The position numbers were made by a program, and so were the translations under genes. A DNA stretch of 64,000 nucleotides. Source: Poriferisodalis sp963663635. GTDB taxonomy: Bacteria > Actinomycetota > Acidimicrobiia > Acidimicrobiales > Poriferisodalaceae. Positions 16,188 through 24,129 of the stretch are shown here, piece after piece. Below the pieces are notes generated by a model. The model saw only the letters and a list, made by a program, of their open reading frames with translations. It made no database searches and had not been told where the DNA came from. Location: the NCBI GenBank assembly GCA_963663635.2, contig CAXXMY010000011.1, positions 372,001 through 436,000 on the forward strand, in the 5' to 3' direction. The stretch's first letter is position 1. Every line of letters starts with the position of its first letter.

Positions 16188-17543
16188 GTGATGGGAACGT
16201 CACAGAACCCATCGAAGCGGTCCTTTGGGCGTACGGCAGTTGTCTTGATTGCACTGTTCTCGATGATCGCAGCCGCATGCGGAACGACCGACGACGAGCC
16301 GACCGTCGCCGAACCGACAGCGTCTGATGTCGTCGCCGCGCCGGCTGCCGACGATGACGCCACGGACGCTTCGCCAGCAGACGAGCCGGCGTCGCAGACC
16401 ACCCCCGAACCCGCGTCCCCAGAACCCGATGAACCGCAGGCACCAACAGGGGAGCCGGTGCGCATCGGGATCCTGTTCTCCAACAGCGGCCCGGCAGGCA
16501 TCTTCGGTCCTCCGACGGCCAACATCGCAGAGCTCATCGAAGAGGACATCAACGCCGCCGGCGGCATCAATGGACGCCCGGTCGAGACGTTCCTCGCGGA
16601 CGACGCCACTGATCCTGCGATCGGCCGCCAGGCGATGGAGCAGCTCATCGAGTCGGACGGGGTCGACGTCGTGCTCGGCACGCACTCCAGCGCGACCCGC
16701 GAGGCGGCCAAGCCGCTCGCAGAGGACGCCGGTGTGCTGTACATCTACGCGGCGCTGTACGAGGGCGGTGAGTGCTCACCGGTGATGTTCAACACCGGTG
16801 AGGTTCCGAGCCAGCAGCTCGCGCCGGTCATCCCATGGATGATGTCCGAGACAGGCGGCCGGACGTGGTTCCTGCTGGGCAACGACTACGTGTGGCCTCG
16901 CCGCAGCTTCGAGCTGGCTCGCGAGTACATCGAGGCCTCGGGCGGCGAGGTCGTGGGCGAGGAATTCGTCCCGCTCGGAACCCAGGACTTCTCCTCGGTC
17001 GCTCAGCAGATTGCAGGCTCCGGTGCAGATCTGATCTTCCCCGCGCTCGTCGGCGGGGATGCAATCGCGTTCGAGACCCAGGCGGTGGATTTCGGCATCG
17101 GCCAAGACGCGATTCCGCGGCTGGCAAACATCTATGAGGAAAACGTCCTCGGTGCGATGGGACCGTCGGTGACGGCTGGCATGCGCATCACCATGGGCTA
17201 CTTCAAGGAGGTGGACAACGCTGCGAACGCCGACTTCGTGCGCCGCTACTACGAGCGCTTCGGGGCCGACGCGCCGCCACACGCCACCTTCAGCTCCCAC
17301 ATCTACGACGCTGCCCTGCTCTATGCGGCAGCGGCGAATGCGGCAGGCTCGACAGACACCGCAGCGGTCGCCGCTGCACTCGAGGGGCTGACGCTCTCGA
17401 CTCCTACTGGGGACATCACCATCACCGACAGCCGTCACTTGGCGCAGCCGATCTACGTGGCGGAGATCCAGGCCGACGGCTCGCAGCTGATCGTCGAGTC
17501 GTTCCCGTCGGTTGAGCCGGCCGAGACCTGCGATCCCTCCTAG
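16188..17543 (+). CDS. ABC transporter substrate-binding lipoprotein (UrtA/AmiC-like)
   Basis: The 451-residue protein starts with a basic signal peptide and a lipobox (ALFSMIAAAC, Cys about residue 31), then an acidic, Pro-rich linker to about residue 88. The binding domain follows: PVRIGILFSNSGPAGIFGPP, IEEDINAAGGINGRPVETF, VVLGTHSSATREAA, TWFLLGNDYVWPRR, EEFVPLGTQDFSSV. These are the marks of the urea/short-chain-amide branch of Liv-type binding proteins. GGGGGAGG lies 5 bp before GTG 16188 and 8 bp before ATG 16191; either may be used. It heads the transporter operon and is followed by a strong hairpin. The ligand is probably an amide or urea-like compound, judging from the downstream amidase. 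Confidence 0.88.
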   Translation: MMGTSQNPSKRSFGRTAVVLIALFSMIAAACGTTDDEPTVAEPTASDVVAAPAADDDATDASPADEPASQTTPEPASPEPDEPQAPTGEPVRIGILFSNSGPAGIFGPPTANIAELIEEDINAAGGINGRPVETFLADDATDPAIGRQAMEQLIESDGVDVVLGTHSSATREAAKPLAEDAGVLYIYAALYEGGECSPVMFNTGEVPSQQLAPVIPWMMSETGGRTWFLLGNDYVWPRRSFELAREYIEASGGEVVGEEFVPLGTQDFSSVAQQIAGSGADLIFPALVGGDAIAFETQAVDFGIGQDAIPRLANIYEENVLGAMGPSVTAGMRITMGYFKEVDNAANADFVRRYYERFGADAPPHATFSSHIYDAALLYAAAANAAGSTDTAAVAAALEGLTLSTPTGDITITDSRHLAQPIYVAEIQADGSQLIVESFPSVEPAETCDPS

Positions 17544-17575
17544 TCGAGGGTCGAGACCTCCCTGGTGAAGATCCT

Positions 17576-17619
17576 CCGCAACCGGTGCGAGCGGCGAGCC
17601 CCGCTCGCACCGGTTGCGG
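17576..17619 (+). terminator. Strong intra-operon hairpin (attenuator or mRNA-stabilising stem)
   Basis: CCGCAACCGGTGCGAGCGG (17576-17594) and its exact reverse complement (17601-17619) form a perfect 19-bp GC-rich stem with the 6-base loop CGAGCC. No T tract follows. It sits between the binding-protein gene and the permease gene, where such structures usually let the binding protein be made in excess over the membrane parts. Confidence 0.75.
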
Positions 17620-17656
17620 GGATCTCAACACGGCCGAGACACCGGAGCACAGTCCG

Positions 17657-18511
17657 TTGGACGCGCTGACGCTCGAGCTGCTCAACGGCCTGAGCCTGTT
17701 CGCAACGCTCGCGATCGTTGCTCTCGGACTCGGCATCGTCTTCGGGTTGATGGGCGTCATCAACCTCGCGCACGGCGAGTTCGTGATGATCGGTGCATAC
17801 GTCTCGTACGTCGTGCATGCCAATGGCCTCAATCACTGGGTGTCGGTGCCGCTGGCCGCGGCGGTCTTGTTCGTGCTGGGCGCGTTCATCGAGCTCACGC
17901 TCATCCGCCGCGTCCACCGTCAGCCAGAAATCACGATCCTGGCCACCTTCGGCTTGTCGGTGTGCCTGCGACAGGCCGTCGAACTGGTCTTCACCAAGGA
18001 CTTCCGGGGCGTGCCCAATCCAGTGCCTGGAGCAACACGGGCCTTCGGCGTCCTGTTCCCGACCTACCGCTACCTCCTGATCGGCATTGCCGTCGTGGTC
18101 GTGGTGGCGACGCTGCTTGCGTTCACGAAGTCACGCTTCGGTCTGACCGTCCGAGCGATTGTCGCCGATCGAGAGCTTGCCGAAGCATCCGGCATTCGGA
18201 CCGGCATCGCGAACTTCTGCGCCTTCGGCATCGGCGCAGCGACCGCCGGGATTGCAGGCGCGCTGGTTGCCCCCCTCGGCGCGATCGAGCCTCAGGCCGG
18301 TCTCCCGTACCTGCCAGGCGCGTTCCTCGTCGTGATCGTCGGCGGATTCAACCGACTCTGGGGCGTCGTTGCCGGAGCGTTGACCGTCGCCGCTGTGCAG
18401 ACGGGCGTTATCCACTTCTACGACACCGTGTGGGCCCAGATCGCGTCACTGGGCCTTGCCGTCCTGGTGCTCGGCTTCCGGCGGATCTCCGTGGAAGAAA
18501 CTCCCACATGA
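17657..18511 (+). CDS. ABC transporter permease, LivH/UrtB type
   Basis: The 284-residue permease has the conserved LivH beginning (LTLELLNGLSLFATLAIVAL), GLMGVINLAHGEFVMIGAY, the coupling loop GLTVRAIVADRELAEASGI and the late segment FLVVIVGGFNRLWGVVAGA. I chose the TTG at 17657, preceded by GGAG, because the longer frame starting at GTG 17585 would begin inside the stem of the hairpin at 17576-17619 and adds residues unlike any permease. It forms the first membrane half of the transporter; the other half is fused to an ATPase in the next gene, with which it overlaps by 4 bp (ATGA). Confidence 0.82.
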   Translation: MDALTLELLNGLSLFATLAIVALGLGIVFGLMGVINLAHGEFVMIGAYVSYVVHANGLNHWVSVPLAAAVLFVLGAFIELTLIRRVHRQPEITILATFGLSVCLRQAVELVFTKDFRGVPNPVPGATRAFGVLFPTYRYLLIGIAVVVVVATLLAFTKSRFGLTVRAIVADRELAEASGIRTGIANFCAFGIGAATAGIAGALVAPLGAIEPQAGLPYLPGAFLVVIVGGFNRLWGVVAGALTVAAVQTGVIHFYDTVWAQIASLGLAVLVLGFRRISVEETPT

Positions 18512-20259
18512 GACGCGCACTCACTCTCGGGGCAGTGTTCGCTGTCGGGGTAGCAGCGATGAGCGTCGCGCTCGGCGGCTTCCGGGCCGGCCAGATCTCG
18601 CTGTTCCTGGTGTTCGCTGCGCTCGCCGTGAGCCTCGATTTCGTGTGGGGATACACGGGCATTCTCTCGCTGGGTCAGCTGTTGCCCTTCGGCATCGCCG
18701 CCTATACGTCGGCGAAGATCGCCACCGCTGCGCCGTCGCTGAGCGTGCCGGCGCTCATCGTGGCCGCGATTGTCGGCGCCGCAATCTCCGCAGCCGTCGG
18801 CGTGGCGGTGCTCCGGCGGCGCCCAACGGCCGTCGTTGTGGGACTCCTGACGCTGGTGCTGTCCCTGACGCTTGAGCAGGTCGCCGAGCAGTGGCGGGAG
18901 GTCACCGGTGGATTCAATGGTCTGACTGGTGTCCCTCGCATCGGCGCGTTCGGAACGCAGCTCCCGGATGCCGCGCAGGACATCGTCATCTCGGTGCTCG
19001 CACTCGGCGCCATCACTGTTGTCGGGGTTCTGGTCCGCCGCCCGGTCGGTGCGGTGCTCGTCGGCATTCGTTCCAACGAACGCCGCATGGAGGCATTGGG
19101 CTACGACACGATCCGGATCAAGATCTGGGCATTCACCGTCGGCGGCGCTGTCGCCGGATTTGCCGGTGCGTTGTATGTGCATCGCACCGGCTTCGTGTCG
19201 CCACAGATCTTTGGGTTCGCTCTCGCGACCAATGTGGTCCTGTGGACCCTCGTCGGGGGACGAGGCACGATCGTGGGACCGGTCATCGGTGCGTTGGCGA
19301 TCAACTTCGCCTCGGCGACGCTGGCTGACGTCTGGCTGCAGTACTGGACGCTCGCCACCGGCGTGATCTTCGTCGGCGTTGTCGTGGTGATGCCCGGTGG
19401 ACTGATCCCGAGTTTGCAGCGACTGCTCCGTTTGCCAGGGGGTCGCCGCCGGCAACCCAGGCTGATCCGATCCGACACGCATGCCGTCACAACAGACCCG
19501 CCGCTGGGAGGCACAGCAATCTTCGAGGCCGACGGTGTCGAGAAGAACTTCGGATTCTTCCGATTGCTCGACGGTGTGACGCTCACCATGGACCACCCAG
19601 AGCTTCGATGCCTCATCGGACCCAACGGCGCCGGCAAGTCCACGCTCCTGGACATCCTGTGCGGCCAGCAAGGCTGCCAAGCCGGGTCTGTTCGTGTATT
19701 CGGGCAGGAGTACACCGGGCGTCGCTCATGGGAGTTCGCGCGGCACGGCGTGAGCCGCAAGTTCCAGTCTCCGCAGCTCATCAACGACCTCTCCGTGGCC
19801 GCCAACGTCGCCATCGCGACGTGGGGGATCCGTTCATCGCCGTGGAATCTCGTCCGGAGATCCCTGAACGCGCAGGTACCGCTGCCGGCACTGGAGATCC
19901 TCGAGCGAACCGGACTCAATCAGCGGCTCGAGACACCGGCTGGAGCCCTCTCCCATGGAGACAAGCAGTGGCTCGAGATCGCGATGGCGGTTGCGGGCGA
20001 GTGCCGGCTCTTGCTGCTCGACGAACCCACGGCGGGCATGACCGTTGCCGAGAGCCTCGAAGCGGCCGCGCTACTGCGGGAACTGCACCGCGTACATCGC
20101 CTGCCGATCGTGATCGTCGAACACGACATGGCGTTCATCCGAGCCGTGGCAGACCGCGTGACGGTGCTCGCGCGCGGCGCGGTGCTGGCAGACGGCACCG
20201 TCGCCGAAGTCGAGAGCAACCCCGATGTGCAGGCCATCTACGCCGGGGTCGACAGCTGA
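18508..20259 (+). CDS. Fused ABC transporter permease (LivM/UrtC) and ATPase (LivG/UrtD)
   Basis: The 583-residue protein joins two usual transporter subunits. Residues 1 to about 310 are a LivM-type permease (FVWGYTGILSLGQLLPFGIAA, VLVGIRSNERRMEALGYDT, GGRGTIVGPVIGALAINF). After a basic linker near 310-330 comes an ATPase domain: Walker A GPNGAGKST, Q-loop KFQSPQLINDLS, signature LSHGDKQWLEIAMA, Walker B LLLLDEPTAGM and switch His in VIVEHDMAF. The HGDKQWLE form of the signature is the UrtD type, which supports a urea/amide-like transporter. The reading frame is unbroken, so the fusion is real. It shares one base (20259) with the next ATPase gene. Confidence 0.88.
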   Translation: MRRALTLGAVFAVGVAAMSVALGGFRAGQISLFLVFAALAVSLDFVWGYTGILSLGQLLPFGIAAYTSAKIATAAPSLSVPALIVAAIVGAAISAAVGVAVLRRRPTAVVVGLLTLVLSLTLEQVAEQWREVTGGFNGLTGVPRIGAFGTQLPDAAQDIVISVLALGAITVVGVLVRRPVGAVLVGIRSNERRMEALGYDTIRIKIWAFTVGGAVAGFAGALYVHRTGFVSPQIFGFALATNVVLWTLVGGRGTIVGPVIGALAINFASATLADVWLQYWTLATGVIFVGVVVVMPGGLIPSLQRLLRLPGGRRRQPRLIRSDTHAVTTDPPLGGTAIFEADGVEKNFGFFRLLDGVTLTMDHPELRCLIGPNGAGKSTLLDILCGQQGCQAGSVRVFGQEYTGRRSWEFARHGVSRKFQSPQLINDLSVAANVAIATWGIRSSPWNLVRRSLNAQVPLPALEILERTGLNQRLETPAGALSHGDKQWLEIAMAVAGECRLLLLDEPTAGMTVAESLEAAALLRELHRVHRLPIVIVEHDMAFIRAVADRVTVLARGAVLADGTVAEVESNPDVQAIYAGVDS

Positions 20260-20945
20260 TGCGTCTCGAAGCAAACGGCCTGCGCTCGGGGCACGGCAAC
20301 GTGCCAGTCCTGCACGGCGTCAGCTTCGGGGTTTCGGGAGGCGAGATCGTGGCGCTCGTCGGCCGCAACGGAGCGGGCAAGACGACCCTGGTCAAGACGG
20401 TCGTGGGCTTGCTGCGGGTAACCGGCGGACAACTGATGCTCGACGGCACGGAGATCACACGGCTTGCGCCGTCTGGTCGCGTCCGAGCGGGCTTGAGAGC
20501 CGCCTTTCAGGAACGCTCGCTGTTCAGCCAACTCTCCGTCGGCGACAACCTGTGCCTGAACGGATACCCGACCGAGACGCACGAAGGGGTGCTCGACATG
20601 TTCTCCGCATCACTGGCTGGGCGCGCAGCTCAGCGGGCAGGCAGCTTGTCCGGCGGCGAACAAAAGATGCTGACAGCGGCGTTGGCGCTCGCATCGAGCG
20701 CGTCTGTGCTGGTGATGGATGAGCCGACCGAGGGCCTGCAGCCATCCAACGTCGAGATGCTTGGCGACCGTCTCGACGCGGCCCGGAACTCGGGCCGGGG
20801 AATACTGCTCGTCGAGCAGCACCTGGCGCTTGCGACACGCGTTGCCGACCGCTTCATCGTGCTCGAAAAGGGTGAGATCGTCGACAGCGGTTCCGCCGGA
20901 GACCACAACCTCGCCGACCGACTGGCCCAGCACCTCGCGATCTGA
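20259..20945 (+). CDS. ABC transporter ATPase (LivF/UrtE)
   Basis: This 228-residue ATPase is the second nucleotide-binding subunit of the transporter. Walker A is GRNGAGKTT, the Q-loop is AAFQERSLFSQLS, the signature SLSGGEQKMLTAALAL is canonical (unlike the UrtD-type signature in the fused partner), Walker B reads VLVMDEPTEGLQ and the switch His lies in ILLVEQHLAL. The conserved GEQ-type signature and EGL after Walker B are typical of LivF/UrtE. The ATG overlaps the stop of the previous gene (TGATG). An amidase gene follows after 18 bp and closes the operon. Confidence 0.88.
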   Translation: MRLEANGLRSGHGNVPVLHGVSFGVSGGEIVALVGRNGAGKTTLVKTVVGLLRVTGGQLMLDGTEITRLAPSGRVRAGLRAAFQERSLFSQLSVGDNLCLNGYPTETHEGVLDMFSASLAGRAAQRAGSLSGGEQKMLTAALALASSASVLVMDEPTEGLQPSNVEMLGDRLDAARNSGRGILLVEQHLALATRVADRFIVLEKGEIVDSGSAGDHNLADRLAQHLAI

Positions 20946-20963
20946 CAGCAAAGGACCACTGCC

Positions 20964-22328
20964 ATGACTGAACTGACCCAGATGAGTCTCGCTGAGGTGG
21001 CTCAGGCCGTGACGGCTCGCAACGTCTCCGCCGTCGACTTGCTCGACGCATGCCTCGCGAGGATCGAACAGACAGAGCCTGCGGTCGGTGCGTTCGCTTC
21101 GATCCAGGCTGAGGCCGCACGCACCGCAGCCCAGCAACTCGACCGTGGCGAGATCCGGGGGCCGCTGCACGGCGTGCCCATCGCACTCAAGGACCTCTTC
21201 TTCACCGAAGGCGTGCCGACCGAGGCGAATTGCGAGGCGTTGCGGGGATTCGTGCCCGATCACGACGCGACCGTCGTCAGTCGCCTTCGTGCAGCCGGCG
21301 CCGTGATCGTCGGAAAGACGAACACCCACGAGCTGGCCTTCGGCGTTTCCTGCCCGGCGGCGCGCAACCCGTGGAACACGCAGCGTTCCACCGGCGGTTC
21401 CTCCGGCGGCAGCGCAGCGAGCTTGGCGGCCCGACAGGTATTCGGCGCGCTCGGCACCGACACAGGCGGATCGGTCCGGATTCCGTCGAACTGCTGTGGC
21501 ACGACCGGCATCAAGACCACTCGCGGAGCGGTTCCGCGAGACGGGGTCCACCTGATTTCGTGGACCTACGACACTGTCGGCCCGATGGCGCGGACGGCCG
21601 AAGACTGCCGGATCCTGCTCGAGGTGATAGCGGGCCACTCGAAGGCGGATCCGTGTTCCTCCAGGACCCCGCTGAGCGGTGCACGCGAACCGGCCGAGCT
21701 CACGCTGGGTGTGCCCGACGACAGCTTCTTCGACGGACTCGACACCGACCCGCGCGTGCGCGCAGTCATGGAGGAAGCGATCGAGGCGCTTCGCATGATC
21801 GTGGCGTCCGTGCAACCTGCGCAGGTACCCAACTACGCCGAGCATGCTGAGGCGGGCACCGCGATCGTCTTTGCCGAATCGGCAGCGTTGCTCGAGGGAT
21901 TGCGGATCGAACACAACGACTTGATCGGCCCGGAAATCCAGGGAATACTCGAAGCTGGTGCCGCCATCGCGGGAACAGCCGTCGCGAGCGCACAGGCCCA
22001 GCGGGTGTCGTTCGAACGGGCCTGCCTCGACGTGTTCGACGACCAAGGAGTCGACCTGATCGTCGCCCCGGTCAACCCCAACCAAGTGCTCGAACACGGC
22101 GCGGTCGAGCTGAACGGGGTGCCGCTCATTCTCGCAACCACCCAATTCACGTTCCCGGTCAACGGGGCCGGACTCCCCGCCATCGCCCTTCCAGGCGGCT
22201 TCGCCCCCGATGGCATGCCCATCGGCTTTCAGCTCATCGGGCGGCCGTTCGCCGAGAGGACCCTCGCCGCAGTCGGCGAGGCCTTCCAGCTCGCAACCGA
22301 TCATCATGTGCGCGCTCCCCAGTGGTGA
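20964..22328 (+). CDS. Amidase (amidase-signature family)
   Basis: The 454-residue enzyme is an amidase-signature hydrolase, the family of GatA, allophanate hydrolase and bacterial amidases. The Ser-cisSer-Lys triad is visible: Lys in GVPIALKDLFFTEG (about residue 75), cis-Ser in STGGSSGGSAASLA (about 151) and nucleophile Ser in GTDTGGSVRIPS (about 175). It cleaves C-N amide bonds; which amide is unknown. It is not GatA, since gatB and gatC are absent. GatA-type proteins are longer and have different C-terminal parts. RBS AAAGGA lies before ATG 20964. As last gene of the transporter operon it most likely hydrolyses the imported compound in the cytoplasm to ammonia and a carboxylate. Confidence 0.87.
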   Translation: MTELTQMSLAEVAQAVTARNVSAVDLLDACLARIEQTEPAVGAFASIQAEAARTAAQQLDRGEIRGPLHGVPIALKDLFFTEGVPTEANCEALRGFVPDHDATVVSRLRAAGAVIVGKTNTHELAFGVSCPAARNPWNTQRSTGGSSGGSAASLAARQVFGALGTDTGGSVRIPSNCCGTTGIKTTRGAVPRDGVHLISWTYDTVGPMARTAEDCRILLEVIAGHSKADPCSSRTPLSGAREPAELTLGVPDDSFFDGLDTDPRVRAVMEEAIEALRMIVASVQPAQVPNYAEHAEAGTAIVFAESAALLEGLRIEHNDLIGPEIQGILEAGAAIAGTAVASAQAQRVSFERACLDVFDDQGVDLIVAPVNPNQVLEHGAVELNGVPLILATTQFTFPVNGAGLPAIALPGGFAPDGMPIGFQLIGRPFAERTLAAVGEAFQLATDHHVRAPQW

Positions 22329-22329
22329 T

Positions 22330-22363
22330 ATCGCGCGATTTACCGAGATTTGCATCGCGCGAT
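22330..22363. promoter_or_regulatory. Two copies of the palindrome ATCGCGCGAT before paaA
   Basis: ATCGCGCGAT occurs at 22330-22339 and again at 22354-22363, 24 bp apart, followed by a partial copy TCGCGCGG at 22369. Each copy is a perfect 10-bp palindrome. They lie 58-92 bp upstream of paaA in the only gap between the amidase gene and the paa operon, so they probably mark the paa promoter region. No regulator gene is adjacent. Confidence 0.45.
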
Positions 22364-22421
22364 CGGCGTCGCGCGGTTCACGCGTAGCATTCGAGTTATC
22401 CGAGTTGGCAGGGAGGCGTTG

Positions 22422-23342
22422 ATGCGCAGCTGGAACTCGATGGAAGAGTTTGAGGCGTTCCTGGACGCCGGGGGCTTGGTGGAGCCCGGCGACGACATGC
22501 CCGACGTGTACCGCGAGGCTATTTTTCGCTTTATTGAGCTGCATGCCAACAGCGAATACATGGGCGGGCTGACCGAGCGGGACTGGATCGCGAAGGCACC
22601 GGGGCTTACCAACAAGCTGACAGCGCTGGCCAAGACCCAGGACGAGATCGGCCACGCGCACCTGCTGTACATGGTGGCGGCGGACATGGGCGTGAAGACC
22701 CGCGACGAGATGACCGTCGACCTGCTGGCAGGCCGCACCACGTTCCACAACGTGTTCCACTACCGGGCCTACAGCTGGGGCGACCAGATCGCGATCGCGT
22801 ACCTCGTGGACGCTGCCGCGCTAGCGAGCCAGCAGGCCGTGTTCAAGAACTGCAGCTACGGCCCCTACAAGCGCATCCTGCGGCGCATCATCGCTGAAGA
22901 GGGCTTTCACATGCGCAATGGCGAGGAGCTGTTGCTGAAGATGGCCAAGGGCACCCCCCAGCAGCACCAGCTGATGCAGGAAGGGATCGACCGGTGGTGG
23001 TGGCCGTCGGTGCAGCTGTTCGGGCCAGATACCCGGCCGAACGATGTGCTGCTGCGCTGGCACATCAAGTCGGAGCGCAACGAGGTGCTGCGCGACCGGT
23101 TCGTGCAAAAGATGGTGCCGCAGCTGACAGCAGCCGGCTTCACGATTCCCGATCCCGACTTGCGCCAGAACCCTGAGACCGGACGCTGGATCAGCGGCGA
23201 GATCGACTGGAATGCCCTCAAGGCGGCGATCGCCGGTCGAGGCCCCGACAGTGAGCGCCGCCTGCGTGATGCGCGTAGCGCCTGGGACGGGGCGGCGTGG
23301 GTTCGCGACGCGCTCGACGAGGCCGCCGCGATGCCGGTATGA
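22422..23342 (+). CDS. paaA: 1,2-phenylacetyl-CoA epoxidase, catalytic subunit PaaA
   Basis: The 306-residue protein is the diiron oxygenase subunit that forms the ring 1,2-epoxide of phenylacetyl-CoA. The iron ligands are visible as ExxH motifs in ALAKTQDEIGHAHLLYM and RRIIAEEGFHMRNGEELL; YRAYSWGDQIAIAYLVD and WWWPSVQLFGPDTRPN are typical of PaaA. GGGAGG lies 5 bp before the ATG at 22422; the frame is open upstream to 22350 but without a better site. It is the first of four overlapping genes in the order A-D-B-C. The usual electron-transfer subunit gene paaE is not in the window. Confidence 0.93.
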   Translation: MRSWNSMEEFEAFLDAGGLVEPGDDMPDVYREAIFRFIELHANSEYMGGLTERDWIAKAPGLTNKLTALAKTQDEIGHAHLLYMVAADMGVKTRDEMTVDLLAGRTTFHNVFHYRAYSWGDQIAIAYLVDAAALASQQAVFKNCSYGPYKRILRRIIAEEGFHMRNGEELLLKMAKGTPQQHQLMQEGIDRWWWPSVQLFGPDTRPNDVLLRWHIKSERNEVLRDRFVQKMVPQLTAAGFTIPDPDLRQNPETGRWISGEIDWNALKAAIAGRGPDSERRLRDARSAWDGAAWVRDALDEAAAMPV

Positions 23343-23860
23343 GCAGTGCTGACCGTAGGAGAGTTGTGGCAGCAGTGCGCCAATCCGTCTCTCTGGTGTG
23401 CGATCCCGAGTACCCCGAGGTGACCATCGCCGAGCTGGGCATTCTCGAGAACGTCACGCTGCCCAGCACTGGGTCAAGCGTGCGTATCGAGCTGGTGCCG
23501 ACGATGCTGGGCTGCCCGGCGCTCGACGTGATCGCTCGCGATGTCGGTGCCGCCGCGCGCGTCGCCTGCGACGAACTCGACGCTGAGGTCGATCTCGAAG
23601 TGGTGTTCGTCGACGAACCGGTTTGGACGCCCGATCGCATCGCTCCCTCAGCGGTGGGATTCCTGGCGCGTGAGTACTCGGTAGCAGTGCGGACGAGAGC
23701 TTCGGAGGTTGCCTGCCCGATCTGCGGGAACACGGAGCTGGAGCACCGCTCGGACTTTGGGCCGACGCCGTGCCGCAGCGTCGACTGGTGCCCGAGCTGT
23801 CGCAATCCTGTGGAAGTCGTCGGGCGGGCGGATCTGCCGCAACGCAAGGTGCCGGCATGA
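23339..23860 (+). CDS. paaD: Phenylacetate-CoA oxygenase maturation protein PaaD
   Basis: This 173-residue protein combines an N-terminal MIP18/DUF59 domain (SLVCDPEYPEVTIAELGIL, then LVPTMLGCPALDVIARDV with the conserved TxxGCP cysteine) and a C-terminal zinc-ribbon of four cysteines (CPICGNTE ... CRSVDWCPSC). PaaD is needed for activity of the PaaABCE epoxidase, probably in iron-sulfur assembly or delivery for the reductase. The ATG at 23339 overlaps the paaA stop by 4 bp. Its place between paaA and paaB differs from the E. coli order A-B-C-D-E. The stop overlaps the paaB start. Confidence 0.9.
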   Translation: MSSADRRRVVAAVRQSVSLVCDPEYPEVTIAELGILENVTLPSTGSSVRIELVPTMLGCPALDVIARDVGAAARVACDELDAEVDLEVVFVDEPVWTPDRIAPSAVGFLAREYSVAVRTRASEVACPICGNTELEHRSDFGPTPCRSVDWCPSCRNPVEVVGRADLPQRKVPA

Positions 23861-24129
23861 AGACCTACGAGGTGTTCCTGAAGCGTCCTGGCAAGGACTC
23901 CTTCACCCACGTTGGCGCACTCGAAGCACCCGACGACGATCTGGCGCTGAGCTTCGCCCGCGACTGTTACGCCCGCCGTTCTGAGGGAGAGCAGATGTGG
24001 GTGGTGGCCCGCACCGATCTGCTGGTTGCCGACCCCACTGAGCTGGAAATGGCTGACCGCGAGCACCGCCACAACGATGGTGCCCTATTGCGGGATCTTC
24101 GGCGCGCCCCAGACTCGCCTGCATCATGA
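23857..24129 (+). CDS. paaB: 1,2-phenylacetyl-CoA epoxidase structural subunit PaaB
   Basis: The 90-residue subunit has the normal PaaB size and pattern: KTYEVFLKRPGKDSFTHVG at the start, the helix LALSFARDCYARRSEGEQM, and MWVVARTDLLVADP near the end. PaaB bridges PaaAC heterodimers in the epoxidase and has no catalytic residues. The ATG at 23857 overlaps paaD by 4 bp and its stop overlaps paaC by 4 bp, so the four products are probably made in fixed ratio. Confidence 0.92.
   Translation: MKTYEVFLKRPGKDSFTHVGALEAPDDDLALSFARDCYARRSEGEQMWVVARTDLLVADPTELEMADREHRHNDGALLRDLRRAPDSPAS

Noticed and set aside
17614..20259. An 881-codon open frame covering three transporter domains
   Set aside because: Its first 298 codons are arginine-rich out-of-frame reading of the LivH gene; the true start is ATG 18508.
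20610..22760. A 716-codon minus-strand open frame
   Set aside because: It lies opposite the ATPase, amidase and paaA genes, all of which have clear motifs; the translation is His/Arg/Gly-rich without any family feature.
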